Source: Candidatus Blautia intestinavium
GTDB lineage: Bacteria; Bacillota; Clostridia; Lachnospirales; Lachnospiraceae
Direction of reading: 5' to 3'
Assembly: GCA_019113745.1 (NCBI GenBank)
Contig: DXGV01000036.1
Location: 38,152-102,151 of the forward strand
DNA: 64,000 nt
The notes beneath the pieces are model-generated. The model searched no databases. It worked only from the letters and a program-made list of their open reading frames with translations, and was not told the DNA's origin. Below, in pieces: positions 9,386 through 19,063 of this stretch (positions are counted from its first letter, which is position 1; each line of letters starts with the position of its first letter). The translations under genes were made by a program, and so were the position numbers.

Positions 9386-10564
9386 ATGAAACCTAAAATT
9401 GAACGTGCTGAGTTTTTAGATAGAATCAGAAAAACTCAGGAATTAATGAAACAGCAAGGAATAGATCTTCTTTTTGCTTATGGAAATGAAGCAGAGCCTC
9501 AGTTTATACGTTATTATAGCAATTACTGGCCAAATTTTGAACTGGCAGGTGTGCTGATTCCGGCAGAGGGGGAGGCTACTCTGATCATAGGGCCGGAAAG
9601 TGAAACTTTTGCATCATCCGTATCGCAGATTGAAAGAATACGCCGGGTTCTTGTTTTTCGAGAGTCTTCTGAACCGGAATACCCGGGCGCTGTATTATGG
9701 ACACTTACTGAGGTGATGAAAGAAGCTGTTGGAAGCATCAATGTTCATAGAATTGGTATTGTGGGGGGCTGCCTGATTTCTCACGTGGTCTATATGGCTT
9801 TGGAGGAAGCGCGGATACAGTTGGGTTCTCCGGAGTTTGTAAAAGCAGATACGCTAGTATCCAAGCTTCGGGCAGTGAAATCGCCAGCGGAAATCGCATG
9901 TATGAGAGAAGCATACAGAATTACACAATGCGCTATGAAAAAAGTGCTGGATACTATTCAGGTTGGAATGACAGAGGAACAGACCCGTGGCATTGCAGTG
10001 AGTACTATGTATAGTGAAGGCGCAGAAGGAGAGGCATATCCATGTTGGATTCTTGCCGGAGAGGGATCTAATCTTGCTATAGGACGCTGCCGGGGAAGAG
10101 AAATACATAACGGGGATCTGGTACAAATTCAGATAGGTGCAAGATATCAGGGATATGCTTCTACCATGGGACGCGCAGTAGTTATGGGAAAAGCGTCAGA
10201 TGTGCAGAAAAAACTGATAGAGGCAAGTCTGGCCGGACAGAAAGCCATTTTAGAAACAGCACGGGCCGGAATTTCCGCAAAAGCAGTTAGTGATGCTCAT
10301 TATCAGGCAATTCAAGCGCTGGGACAGGAAAAAAATATATTGTATGGCCCCTGTCATGGAACAGGACTGATGGAAGGGGAATACCCGTGGATCGAGTCTG
10401 ATTCAGATTTTCTCCTGGAAGAAGGAATGACATTCTGCAGTTGCGTTTATCTGGGTGATAATGAACACAAAATGGGAGTCCGGTTTGAGGATGGTTTTAT
10501 TGTAACAAAAACAGGAACGGAATCCTTTTCCGATTATCGAAGAGAACTTATTGAGATTGCCTAG
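9386..10564 (+). CDS. M24/creatinase-fold hydrolase, non-canonical metal site (second copy)
   Basis: Same domain organisation as 1481-2656 (FIRYYSNYWPNFELAGV; HGTGLMEGEYPW; VRFEDGFIVT). Confidence 0.85.
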   Translation: MKPKIERAEFLDRIRKTQELMKQQGIDLLFAYGNEAEPQFIRYYSNYWPNFELAGVLIPAEGEATLIIGPESETFASSVSQIERIRRVLVFRESSEPEYPGAVLWTLTEVMKEAVGSINVHRIGIVGGCLISHVVYMALEEARIQLGSPEFVKADTLVSKLRAVKSPAEIACMREAYRITQCAMKKVLDTIQVGMTEEQTRGIAVSTMYSEGAEGEAYPCWILAGEGSNLAIGRCRGREIHNGDLVQIQIGARYQGYASTMGRAVVMGKASDVQKKLIEASLAGQKAILETARAGISAKAVSDAHYQAIQALGQEKNILYGPCHGTGLMEGEYPWIESDSDFLLEEGMTFCSCVYLGDNEHKMGVRFEDGFIVTKTGTESFSDYRRELIEIA

Positions 10565-10677
10565 CTGCCCTAAAACCGCATTTTTTGCAATATATCCCGC
10601 ATTTTATCCTATGTACATTGGAAAAGAAACAGATATAATAGAAAATAAAGAATAACTGTGAAAGGAAGGACGCGGCT

Positions 10678-11526
10678 ATGGCAGATTGTTTGACTATGAT
10701 GAAATATCAGGGACTGGGGAATGACTATCTTGTGTTGGACCCCAATAAAAATGCGGCACATCTTCATGGAAAGAAGATCGCGCTTATGTGCCAGAGAGGT
10801 TTTGGACTTGGGGCGGACGGAGTGCTTTACGGTCCGGTGGATATCAATGGGAAAATGGGCGTGCATATTTATAATTCAGATGGAAGCGAGTCGGCCATCA
10901 GCGGCAATGGCGTTCGCATTTTTGCCAAATATCTGATGGATCACGGTTATGTAAAAGAGCAGAAATTCAGCATTGAGACTCTTTCAGGATCTATTGAAGT
11001 GGAATGCCTGAATAGCCGTGCTACAGAGTTCAGGGTAAATATGGGAAAGGCGTCCTTCCTTTCCAGAGAGATCCCGGTAACGGGAGAAGTCCGGGAAGTA
11101 ATTAATGAGGATTTTACTTTCCATCAGAAGGAGTATAAGGCCACCTGTCTTACGGTGGGAAATCCGCACTGTATTATTTTTATGGATCAGGTAAACGCAG
11201 AGATTGCCAGAGAGCTTGGCCCCTATGTAGAAAACGCGGATGAATTTCCAGAGAGGATGAATCTCCAGATCTGCCGCCGGATCGATTCCGGAAACCTGGA
11301 TATTGAAATCTGGGAGCGGGGTTCCGGTTATACAAAGGCTTCCGGAACAGGAAGCTGCGCGGCTGCGGCTGCGGCTTACCGTCTGGGTCTGGTAGAGAGA
11401 CGGGTCAATGTGAATCAGCCGGGCGGGATGATCCAGATTGATATTCAGGAAGACGGAACCCTTTATATGACGGGAAGCGTGGGATATGTGGCGGATATCA
11501 GCATCGCGGAAAGCTTCTTTTCCTGA
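10678..11526 (+). CDS. dapF: Diaminopimelate epimerase
   Basis: KYQGLGNDYLVLD, SAISGNGVRIFAKYL, ERGSGYTKASGTGSCAAAAAA motifs. Confidence 0.93.
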   Translation: MADCLTMMKYQGLGNDYLVLDPNKNAAHLHGKKIALMCQRGFGLGADGVLYGPVDINGKMGVHIYNSDGSESAISGNGVRIFAKYLMDHGYVKEQKFSIETLSGSIEVECLNSRATEFRVNMGKASFLSREIPVTGEVREVINEDFTFHQKEYKATCLTVGNPHCIIFMDQVNAEIARELGPYVENADEFPERMNLQICRRIDSGNLDIEIWERGSGYTKASGTGSCAAAAAAYRLGLVERRVNVNQPGGMIQIDIQEDGTLYMTGSVGYVADISIAESFFS

Positions 11527-11565
11527 ACCGACCGTAAATTGATAGAGAAAGGAACAGAGACTGCA

Positions 11566-12366
11566 ATGAAAATTACCATGCTTGGAACCGGAAATGCGCT
11601 GGTGACAGAGTGCTATAATACCTGCTTTGTCCTTCAGGATAGTGGGAGATATCTGCTGGTGGACGGAGGCGGCGGAAATACGATTTTGAGACGTCTGAAA
11701 CAGGCGGACTTTAACTGGATGGACATGCGGGAGATTTTTGTTACCCATAAGCATGTAGATCATTTGATGGGTATTGTCTGGATGATCCGGATGATCTGTC
11801 AGTATATGCGCCAGGGACAGTATCAGGGAGAAGCGTGGATATACGGACACGATGAGGTAACTGCCATTCTGAGCGAACTGGCGGATAAGCTTCTGTCTTC
11901 AAAGGATACCCGATTTATCGGTAAACGCCTGCATATGGAAACCGTCAGCGATGGGGAAGAGCGCCTGCTGCTGGGAAGAAAGACGACGTTTTTTGATATC
12001 AGGTCTACAAAGGCAAAACAGTATGGTTTCTGTATGGACATAGGCGGGGGCGATAAGCTGACCTGCTGCGGAGACGAACCCTGCAGCCCCTTTACGGAGA
12101 GTTATGCCAGAGGAAGTAAATGGCTGCTCCATGAAGCGTTCTGTCTTCATGATCAGGCGGATGTTTTTCATCCCTATGAAAAACATCATTCTACAGTTAA
12201 GGACGCCGGCGAACTGGCAGAAAGACTGGAGGTCAGGAACCTTCTCCTCTATCATACGGAGGATAAGAACATTATGAGAAGGAAAGAGCTTTACACTGCC
12301 GAAGGAAAGAGATATTTTCACGGGAATATTTTCGTTCCGGAGGATCTGGAGACAATTGAACTGTAG
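11566..12366 (+). CDS. Metallo-beta-lactamase fold hydrolase (ribonuclease Z-like)
   Basis: MKITMLGTGNALVTECYNTCF, FVTHKHVDHLMGIVW. Confidence 0.85.
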   Translation: MKITMLGTGNALVTECYNTCFVLQDSGRYLLVDGGGGNTILRRLKQADFNWMDMREIFVTHKHVDHLMGIVWMIRMICQYMRQGQYQGEAWIYGHDEVTAILSELADKLLSSKDTRFIGKRLHMETVSDGEERLLLGRKTTFFDIRSTKAKQYGFCMDIGGGDKLTCCGDEPCSPFTESYARGSKWLLHEAFCLHDQADVFHPYEKHHSTVKDAGELAERLEVRNLLLYHTEDKNIMRRKELYTAEGKRYFHGNIFVPEDLETIEL

Positions 12367-12525
12367 GCAGACTTGCCTCATCCCTTGCAGTTTTCTCCAT
12401 GATATGGTATGCTAACCGCAGGCGCGCAGAGGCGACGGCCGAAGCTGCGCGTATTTTTCGCCGGAATATCTTCTGCGGCGCAGAAGGGCGGGAAAAACAC
12501 AAATATTAAGAAAGAAGGTGAAGCT

Positions 12526-13645
12526 GTGGTTGAATTAGATCAGTTCAAGAGTATTCTTGCAACGTACACAGAACCATTAGTGGAAGTGAGGGATTCACTT
12601 TGACCTGGCTAATAAAGAGCAGAGGGTCGAAGAATTAGAGCGCGAGATGGAAGCGCCGGATTTCTGGGACGACGCGGAACAGTCTCAGAAAAAAATGAAG
12701 GAACTGAAAAGCCTGAAAGACGATATGGAAACTTATCAGAATCTGGTATCACAGATGGAGGATATGGAGACCATGATCGAGATGGGCTATGAAGAAAATG
12801 ATCCGGAACTGATACCGGAAATCCAGGAAATGCTGGATCAGTTTCAGAAAGATTTTGATAACATCCGGGTAAAAACTCTGCTGTCAGGGGAGTATGACAG
12901 CGAAAACGCTATTATTAAGCTGAACGCGGGAGCGGGCGGAACGGAAGCCTGCGACTGGTGCGGTATGCTGTACCGTATGTACAGCCGTTGGGTGGATCAT
13001 AAAGGCTTCAGCATGGAAGTCCTGGACTATCTGGACGGGGAAGAAGCGGGAATTAAATCTGTAACCTTCCAGGTAAATGGAGAAAACGCTTACGGTTATC
13101 TGAAGTCAGAGAAAGGCGTACATCGTCTGGTAAGGATCTCGCCCTTCAACGCCGCGGGCAAGAGACAGACTTCCTTTGTATCCTGCGACGTAATGCCGGA
13201 TATCAAGAAGGATCTGGACGTGGAGATCAATGACGAGGACATCCGCATTGATACTTACCGAAGCAGCGGCGCAGGCGGACAGCATATCAACAAGACGTCT
13301 TCCGCTATCCGTATCACTCATTTTCCGACAGGAATCGTGGTACAGTGCCAGAATGAGCGTTCCCAGCATATGAATAAAGACAAGGCCATGCAGATGCTGA
13401 AAGCAAAGCTTTATCTGCTCAAGCAGCAGGAAGAGGAAGAGAAGCTTTCCGGCATCCGCGGAGAAGTGACAGACATCGGCTGGGGCAACCAGATCCGTTC
13501 TTATGTTATGCAGCCTTACACAATGGTGAAGGATCACCGGACAAATGAAGAAACAGGAAATGTGGACGCAGTACTGGACGGCGGCATCGATATCTTTATC
13601 AATGCCTATTTGAAGTGGATCGCTCTGTCCAGGAAGCAGGCCTGA
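12526..13645 (+). CDS. prfB: Peptide chain release factor 2 with programmed +1 frameshift
   Basis: GTG start; frame 1 reads VVELDQFKSILATYTEPLVEVRDSL then CTT TGA C at 12598-12604; +1 frame continues DLANKEQRVEELEREMEAPDFWDD; GGQHINKTSSAIR motif. Confidence 0.95.
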
Positions 13646-13691
13646 CGGCAAAGCGGAGTGCCTGACCGGGGTCTTTACAGCAAAAAAAAAC

Positions 13692-13720
13692 TTGCAGACT
13701 TTATTCAGGTATGATAATAT
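13692..13720 (+). promoter_or_regulatory. Candidate sigma-A promoter (TTGCAG-N17-TAATAT)
   Basis: -35 at 13692-13697 and -10 at 13715-13720, immediately upstream of a hairpin. Confidence 0.5.
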
Positions 13721-13779
13721 ATCCCTCGTAGGAAAACAGGTGTCTTTTATAAACGGACATCTCCTGCGGGGGATTTTTT
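13721..13779 (+). terminator. Strong hairpin plus T-run between prfB and the ACT-domain gene
   Basis: ATCCCTCGTAGGA...TCCTGCGGGGGAT followed by TTTTTT. Confidence 0.75.
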
Positions 13780-13828
13780 GTAAAGAGCCTGTGATTGGAC
13801 ATGGATTTTCAGGAATAGGACGAACATC

Positions 13829-14281
13829 ATGGAAAAACCAACAGAAAAAAAGAAATATTATGTAGTAAGAGAGCGGGCGGTGCCGGAGGTGCTTCTGAAA
13901 GTGGTGGAGGCTAAAAAGCTGCTGGATTCCGGAAGGGTACAGACGGTGCAGGACGCGGCGGAGCAGACAGGTATCAGCCGCAGCTCTTTTTACAAATATA
14001 AAGATGATATTTTTCCATTCCACGAACAGACCAGAGGGAAAACGATCACCTTTATTATTCAGATGGACGATGAACCGGGATTATTGTCCGGCGTGCTGCA
14101 GACGATCGCGCGATTTCACGGAAATATCCTGACGATCCATCAGAGTATCCCTATTAATGGAATTGCGACCCTTACCCTCAGTGTGGACATTCTTCCGGGC
14201 GAGGGAAATGCGGAAGCAATGGTAGAAGAAATTGAGCAGAGGGAAGGAATCCATTATCTGAAGATCCTGGGAAAAGAGTGA
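13829..14281 (+). CDS. ACT domain-containing protein (PheB/UPF0735 type)
   Basis: KYYVVRERAVPEVLLKVVEAKKLLDSGRV N-terminus and C-terminal ACT domain. Confidence 0.85.
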   Translation: MEKPTEKKKYYVVRERAVPEVLLKVVEAKKLLDSGRVQTVQDAAEQTGISRSSFYKYKDDIFPFHEQTRGKTITFIIQMDDEPGLLSGVLQTIARFHGNILTIHQSIPINGIATLTLSVDILPGEGNAEAMVEEIEQREGIHYLKILGKE

Positions 14282-14331
14282 AAATGGATTTCTGCCGGAA
14301 ATCAAAATAAGAGACAACAGTGGAGGGAAAT

Positions 14332-15546
14332 ATGGTAAATATCGCAGTATTAGGCTATGGTACAGTAGGAAGCGGCGTAGTGGAGGTTATCAATACCAAC
14401 CACAAAAGCATCAATAAGCGCGCCGGCGCGGAAATTAATATTAAATATGTTCTGGATCTGAGAGATTTTCCGGGAGATCCTGTGCAGGAGATCCTTGTGC
14501 ACGATTATGAGATCATTGCCAACGATCCGGAGGTAGATATCGTTGTAGAGGTCATGGGCGGAATCGAACCGGCGTATACCTTTGTGAAGCGGGCGCTGGA
14601 GTCCGGAAAAAGTGTCTGCACCTCCAATAAGGCTCTGGTAGCCAAACATGGTCCGGAGCTTATGGAGATTGCCAGGGAAAAAGATATCAACTTTCTGTTT
14701 GAGGCAAGCTGCGGAGGAGGAATCCCTATCATCCGTGCGCTGAATTCCTCGCTGACAGCAGACGAAATTGACGAGATTACCGGAATCTTAAATGGAACCA
14801 CCAACTATATGCTTTATAAGATGAGCACGGAAGGTTCAGATTTTGACACTGTTCTGAAAGAAGCTCAGGAGAAGGGGTATGCGGAGGCTGATCCTACCGC
14901 GGATGTGGAAGGATACGACGCCTGCCGGAAGATTGCTATTCTTTCTTCTCTTGCATATGGTAAATTTTTGAATTATGAAAATATTTACACGGAAGGGATT
15001 ACAAAGATCACTCCGGAGGATATGGCTTATGCCGCCGAACTGGGAATGTCGATAAAGCTTCTGGCAACCAGCCGGAAGGTAGGCGGCGATTCCTTCTATG
15101 CAATGGTTGCGCCTTTCCTGGTTGGCAAAGAAAGCCCTCTTTACAGCGTAAACGATGTATTTAACGCTGTTTTTGTACATGGAAACGTTCTCGGAGACGC
15201 CATGTTTTACGGAAGCGGCGCAGGCAAGCTTCCCACCGCCAGCGCTGTGGTGGCGGATGTTGTGGACGAGGCAAAACATCTTCACAGAAATATCATGACA
15301 AACTGGACAAGCCGTCCTCTGGAGCTGATGGACTTAAGCCAGGTGGAAGGCAGATTTTTCGTCAGGGTAAAAGAAGCTACCGTAGAACAGGTGAAGGATA
15401 TTTTTGAGGACGTCCAGATTGTAAATCTGAAACAGCTTCCGGGCGAATTTGCGTTTATCACTTCCAAAATGAAACAGGGCGAATACCAGGAAAAAGTGAA
15501 AAAGCTGAATGGTAAAGTGATCACAATGATCCGCGTGAAGGACTGA
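14332..15546 (+). CDS. hom: Homoserine dehydrogenase
   Basis: VAVLGYGTVGSGVV-type Rossmann motif (NIAVLGYGTVGSGVVEV), ILNGTTNYMLYKM, C-terminal ACT. Confidence 0.95.
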   Translation: MVNIAVLGYGTVGSGVVEVINTNHKSINKRAGAEINIKYVLDLRDFPGDPVQEILVHDYEIIANDPEVDIVVEVMGGIEPAYTFVKRALESGKSVCTSNKALVAKHGPELMEIAREKDINFLFEASCGGGIPIIRALNSSLTADEIDEITGILNGTTNYMLYKMSTEGSDFDTVLKEAQEKGYAEADPTADVEGYDACRKIAILSSLAYGKFLNYENIYTEGITKITPEDMAYAAELGMSIKLLATSRKVGGDSFYAMVAPFLVGKESPLYSVNDVFNAVFVHGNVLGDAMFYGSGAGKLPTASAVVADVVDEAKHLHRNIMTNWTSRPLELMDLSQVEGRFFVRVKEATVEQVKDIFEDVQIVNLKQLPGEFAFITSKMKQGEYQEKVKKLNGKVITMIRVKD

Positions 15547-15577
15547 AACTCAGGCACAGAGGAGGAATGAGATTATT

Positions 15578-16777
15578 ATGAAATATGTAGTGGTTTTGGG
15601 AGACGGAATGGCTGACTGGCCGCTGGAGAGCCTGAACGGCGGAACGCCTTTGTCCTGTGCGAAAACACCGGCGATGGATGAGCTGGCGGGAATTTCGGAG
15701 ATCGGTATGGTCGCCACTATTCCGGAAGGAATGGCGCCGGGAAGCGACACGGCAAATCTGTCTGTAATAGGATATGATCCCAGAAAATATTATACTGGCA
15801 GATCTCCTCTGGAAGCACTGAGCATCGGTGTGGATATGAAGGACAGCGATGTGGTGTACCGCTGTAATCTTGTTACTCTGACAGAGGAGGACGCGCCATA
15901 CGAGGAGCAGACGATTCTTGATCACAGTTCGGACGAGATCAGCACCGAAGACGCGGAGATCCTGCTGAGAGACGTGTGCAGAGAGCTTGAAAATGAAACT
16001 TATCGTTTTTATACAGGGACAAGCTACCGTCACTGTCTTGTATGGGATAAGGGACAGGTGCTGGAACTGACGCCGCCCCATGATATTCTCACCAGAAAGA
16101 TCGGGGAATATCTCCCGCAGAACGAAACTCTCCGATACATGCAGAAGAGGAGTTATGAGATCCTGAAGGATCATCCGCTTAACAAAAAGAGAAAAGAGCA
16201 GGGACTGAATCCTGCCAACAGTTTCTGGTTCTGGGGCGCGGGAACGAAACCGATCCTTACCTCCTTTGAGAATATTTATCATAAAAGAGGCGTTATGATC
16301 TCCGCCGTGGATCTCCTCAAGGGAATTGCCGTAGGAGCGGAAATGGACCGTATTGAGGTGGAAGGAGCAAACGGAGGTCTTCATACCAATTACGAGGGTA
16401 AGGCGCAGGCCGCTGTAAAGGCTCTTACAGAGCAGGGATATGATTTTGCCTATATCCATGTGGAAGCTCCCGATGAGATGGGACACCAGGGAAGTGTGGA
16501 AAAGAAAATACAGGCCATTGAATATCTGGATCAGAGACTGATCCGTCTGGTAAAAGAGGGCCTGGACGCTTCCGGAGAGGATTACCGGATGCTGATCCTG
16601 CCGGATCATCCCACGCCCATTAAAGTGCGCACTCATGTGGCGGAGCCGGTTCCTTATCTTCTCTATGACAGTACGAAGCCACAGGAGCATACCTGGCATT
16701 ATAATGAAAAAGAAGCCGCAGAAAGCGGGAATACAGTGGCTCATGGATGGGATATGATGAAATATCTGTTTTCATGA
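15578..16777 (+). CDS. Cofactor-independent phosphoglycerate mutase family (ApgM; possible homoserine kinase)
   Basis: KYVVVLGDGMADWPLESLNGGTPL, PGSDTANLSVIGYDP, HVEAPDEMGHQG, ILPDHPTP. Confidence 0.9.
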   Translation: MKYVVVLGDGMADWPLESLNGGTPLSCAKTPAMDELAGISEIGMVATIPEGMAPGSDTANLSVIGYDPRKYYTGRSPLEALSIGVDMKDSDVVYRCNLVTLTEEDAPYEEQTILDHSSDEISTEDAEILLRDVCRELENETYRFYTGTSYRHCLVWDKGQVLELTPPHDILTRKIGEYLPQNETLRYMQKRSYEILKDHPLNKKRKEQGLNPANSFWFWGAGTKPILTSFENIYHKRGVMISAVDLLKGIAVGAEMDRIEVEGANGGLHTNYEGKAQAAVKALTEQGYDFAYIHVEAPDEMGHQGSVEKKIQAIEYLDQRLIRLVKEGLDASGEDYRMLILPDHPTPIKVRTHVAEPVPYLLYDSTKPQEHTWHYNEKEAAESGNTVAHGWDMMKYLFS

Positions 16778-16860
16778 GCGAAGGGATGACTCTGTCCCTG
16801 GAAGAAAGAAAATAAGGTGCTGCCGCTGATGAAAGCATTGTCCGGCAGCAGGAGGAAATT

Positions 16861-18069
16861 ATGTTAGTGGTGAAGAAATTCGGCGGTACTTCGGTGGCGG
16901 ACAAGAAGAGAATATTTAATGTCGCCAGAAGATGCGCGGAAGAATATAAAAAAGGAAACGACGTGGTGGTTGTTCTTTCCGCCATGGGAAAATATACAGA
17001 CGAGCTGATCGCTATGGCGGAGGATATCAACTCCAAACCGCCTAAGCGGGAAATGGACATGCTGTTTACTATAGGAGAGCAGATGTCTGTAGCTTTGATG
17101 AGTATGGCTCTGGACAGTATGGGAATCCCGGCGGTATCCCTCAACGCTTTTCAGGTGGCGATGCACACGACGAGCGTTCACGGCAATGCCCGTCTGAAGA
17201 GAATTGATACGGAGCGTATCCGAAGAGAACTGGAAAGCCGCAGGATCGTAGTGGTCACCGGCTTCCAGGGAATTAATAAATACGACGATTATACCACGCT
17301 CGGAAGAGGGGGCTCCGATACAACAGCAGTGGCTCTCGCGGCGGCGCTCCATGCGGACGCCTGTGAAATTTATACGGACGTGGACGGTGTTTACACTGCG
17401 GATCCGAGAAAAGTGCCAAATGCCAGAAAACTTAAAGAGATCACCTATGACGAGATGCTGGATCTGGCGACTCTGGGGGCGGGGGTACTCCATAACCGTT
17501 CCGTGGAGATGGCGAAAAAATACGGAGTGCCGCTGGTGGTGCGCTCCAGTCTGAATGACAGTGAGGGAACTGTGGTAAAGGAGGAAGTTACAGTGGAAAG
17601 AATGCTGATCAGCGGAGTGGCTCTTGATACAGACGCCGTGAGGATTGCAGTAATCGGCTTAAAGGATGTGCCTGGAATGGCATTTAAATTATTTGATGTT
17701 CTGGCCAGAAAACATATTAATGTGGATGTGATCCTGCAGTCTATCGGACGTGCCGGCACAAAGGACATTTCTTTTACCGTAGATAAAAAAGATCTGGACG
17801 ACGCGGTAGCGGCCCTTGAAGAAAATCAGGCAAGGCTGGGATATAAGGAGCTTCATTCAGAGAGAAATATTGCCAAGCTTTCCATCGTAGGAGCGGGAAT
17901 GATGAGCAATCCGGGCGTGGCTGCAAAAATGTTTGAGAGCCTTTATAACGAAGGGGTCAACATTAATATGATTTCTACTTCAGAAATCCGCGTAACCGTT
18001 CTCATAGATGAAAACGACGGCGTCCGCGCCATGAACGCAGTGCATGACGCTTTTAATCTGGCTGACTGA
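16861..18069 (+). CDS. lysC: Aspartate kinase
   Basis: VVKKFGGTSVADKKRI, GRGGSDTTAVALAA, two C-terminal ACT domains. Confidence 0.95.
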   Translation: MLVVKKFGGTSVADKKRIFNVARRCAEEYKKGNDVVVVLSAMGKYTDELIAMAEDINSKPPKREMDMLFTIGEQMSVALMSMALDSMGIPAVSLNAFQVAMHTTSVHGNARLKRIDTERIRRELESRRIVVVTGFQGINKYDDYTTLGRGGSDTTAVALAAALHADACEIYTDVDGVYTADPRKVPNARKLKEITYDEMLDLATLGAGVLHNRSVEMAKKYGVPLVVRSSLNDSEGTVVKEEVTVERMLISGVALDTDAVRIAVIGLKDVPGMAFKLFDVLARKHINVDVILQSIGRAGTKDISFTVDKKDLDDAVAALEENQARLGYKELHSERNIAKLSIVGAGMMSNPGVAAKMFESLYNEGVNINMISTSEIRVTVLIDENDGVRAMNAVHDAFNLAD

Positions 18070-18108
18070 AAAAGTAAGAAAAGATATATTTGAATGGAAA
18101 CAACGCAT

Positions 18109-18144
18109 AAACAGCAGTGAGGGAAAAGTTCCAAACTGCTGTTT
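18109..18144 (+). terminator. Intrinsic terminator after lysC
   Basis: AAACAGCAGT...ACTGCTGTTT. Confidence 0.65.
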
Positions 18145-18241
18145 GTGTAAGCGGAGAAATTAATTCTGAACTTGACGATTTTGGGAGTATCTGGTTTAAT
18201 AAGGACAAATCCTATTTTTTCAGGAAAGACTGGAGACAAAA

Positions 18242-19042
18242 ATGAGTAAAAACAGAAAATACTGGAAATTGCACGCAAAGGAAAGCTTAAGAGGGAACTG
18301 GGGACTGGCCGTAGGAGGACTGCTTCTCTCATCAGCAGTAAATCTGATAGGAAATTATATGGCTTCCGGGCTGTTTCCCGGGGAGACGATTCCGGCCCTT
18401 CTGATGAGCCAGGCATTCCTGTTCATTGTATCTCTGATCGGAATGATTTTTTCCACAGGGTACAGTTATATGCTTTTGAATATGTCAAGGGGCAGAAAAT
18501 TCGGGCTTGGGGATCTGCTCTATCTGTTCCGGAACCAGCCGGACAGGGTGCTGGTGGCAGGTCTTGTGCTGTCGTTGATTGATACGATTCTGATGCTGCC
18601 CCTTAACTACTGGACGATCATGACAAGTCCTGAAGCCCAGACCTTAGACGCGCAGGTGTCCTGGCTTCAGACGGCCATGGCGCTTCTTGTTCTGGGAATG
18701 GTTCTGGGCGTGATCTTTAAGATCCCGCTGGTCCTGACATTCTATCTCCTGGCGGACAACGGGGAAATGGGCGGTCTGGAAGCGCTGAAAACCAGTGTCA
18801 GGCTTATGCGCGGAAAGAAATGGAAGTATTTTGTTCTTGAACTTAGTTTCCTGCCTCTGATCATTTTATCCGCTTTCACGCTTTATATCGCTCTTTTGTG
18901 GCTGCTGCCCTATATGCAGGCGGCGGAGACAGCTTTTTATATGGACGCTTTAGGAGAATTTGACAGACCGCAGCCGGAGGAATATCCGGAAAACAGCCTT
19001 CCGGAAATCCATCCGGAAGACGATTATAACGCAGAGGCATAA
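18242..19042 (+). CDS. DUF975 family membrane protein
   Basis: Multiple TM helices with the DUF975-like pattern (AKESLRGNWGLAVGG...GYSYMLLNMSRG). Confidence 0.75.
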   Translation: MSKNRKYWKLHAKESLRGNWGLAVGGLLLSSAVNLIGNYMASGLFPGETIPALLMSQAFLFIVSLIGMIFSTGYSYMLLNMSRGRKFGLGDLLYLFRNQPDRVLVAGLVLSLIDTILMLPLNYWTIMTSPEAQTLDAQVSWLQTAMALLVLGMVLGVIFKIPLVLTFYLLADNGEMGGLEALKTSVRLMRGKKWKYFVLELSFLPLIILSAFTLYIALLWLLPYMQAAETAFYMDALGEFDRPQPEEYPENSLPEIHPEDDYNAEA

Positions 19043-19063
19043 CAAATCTACTTGGAGGAAGAC

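Noticed and set aside
12409-12603. Separate short ORF before prfB
   Set aside because: Only its last 25 codons (from GTG 12526) are real; it is the first segment of prfB joined by +1 frameshift.
15521-16744. 407-aa antisense ORF opposite the apgM-like gene
   Set aside because: Shadow ORF: no RBS or recognisable domains, and it lies fully antisense to a well-supported conserved CDS.
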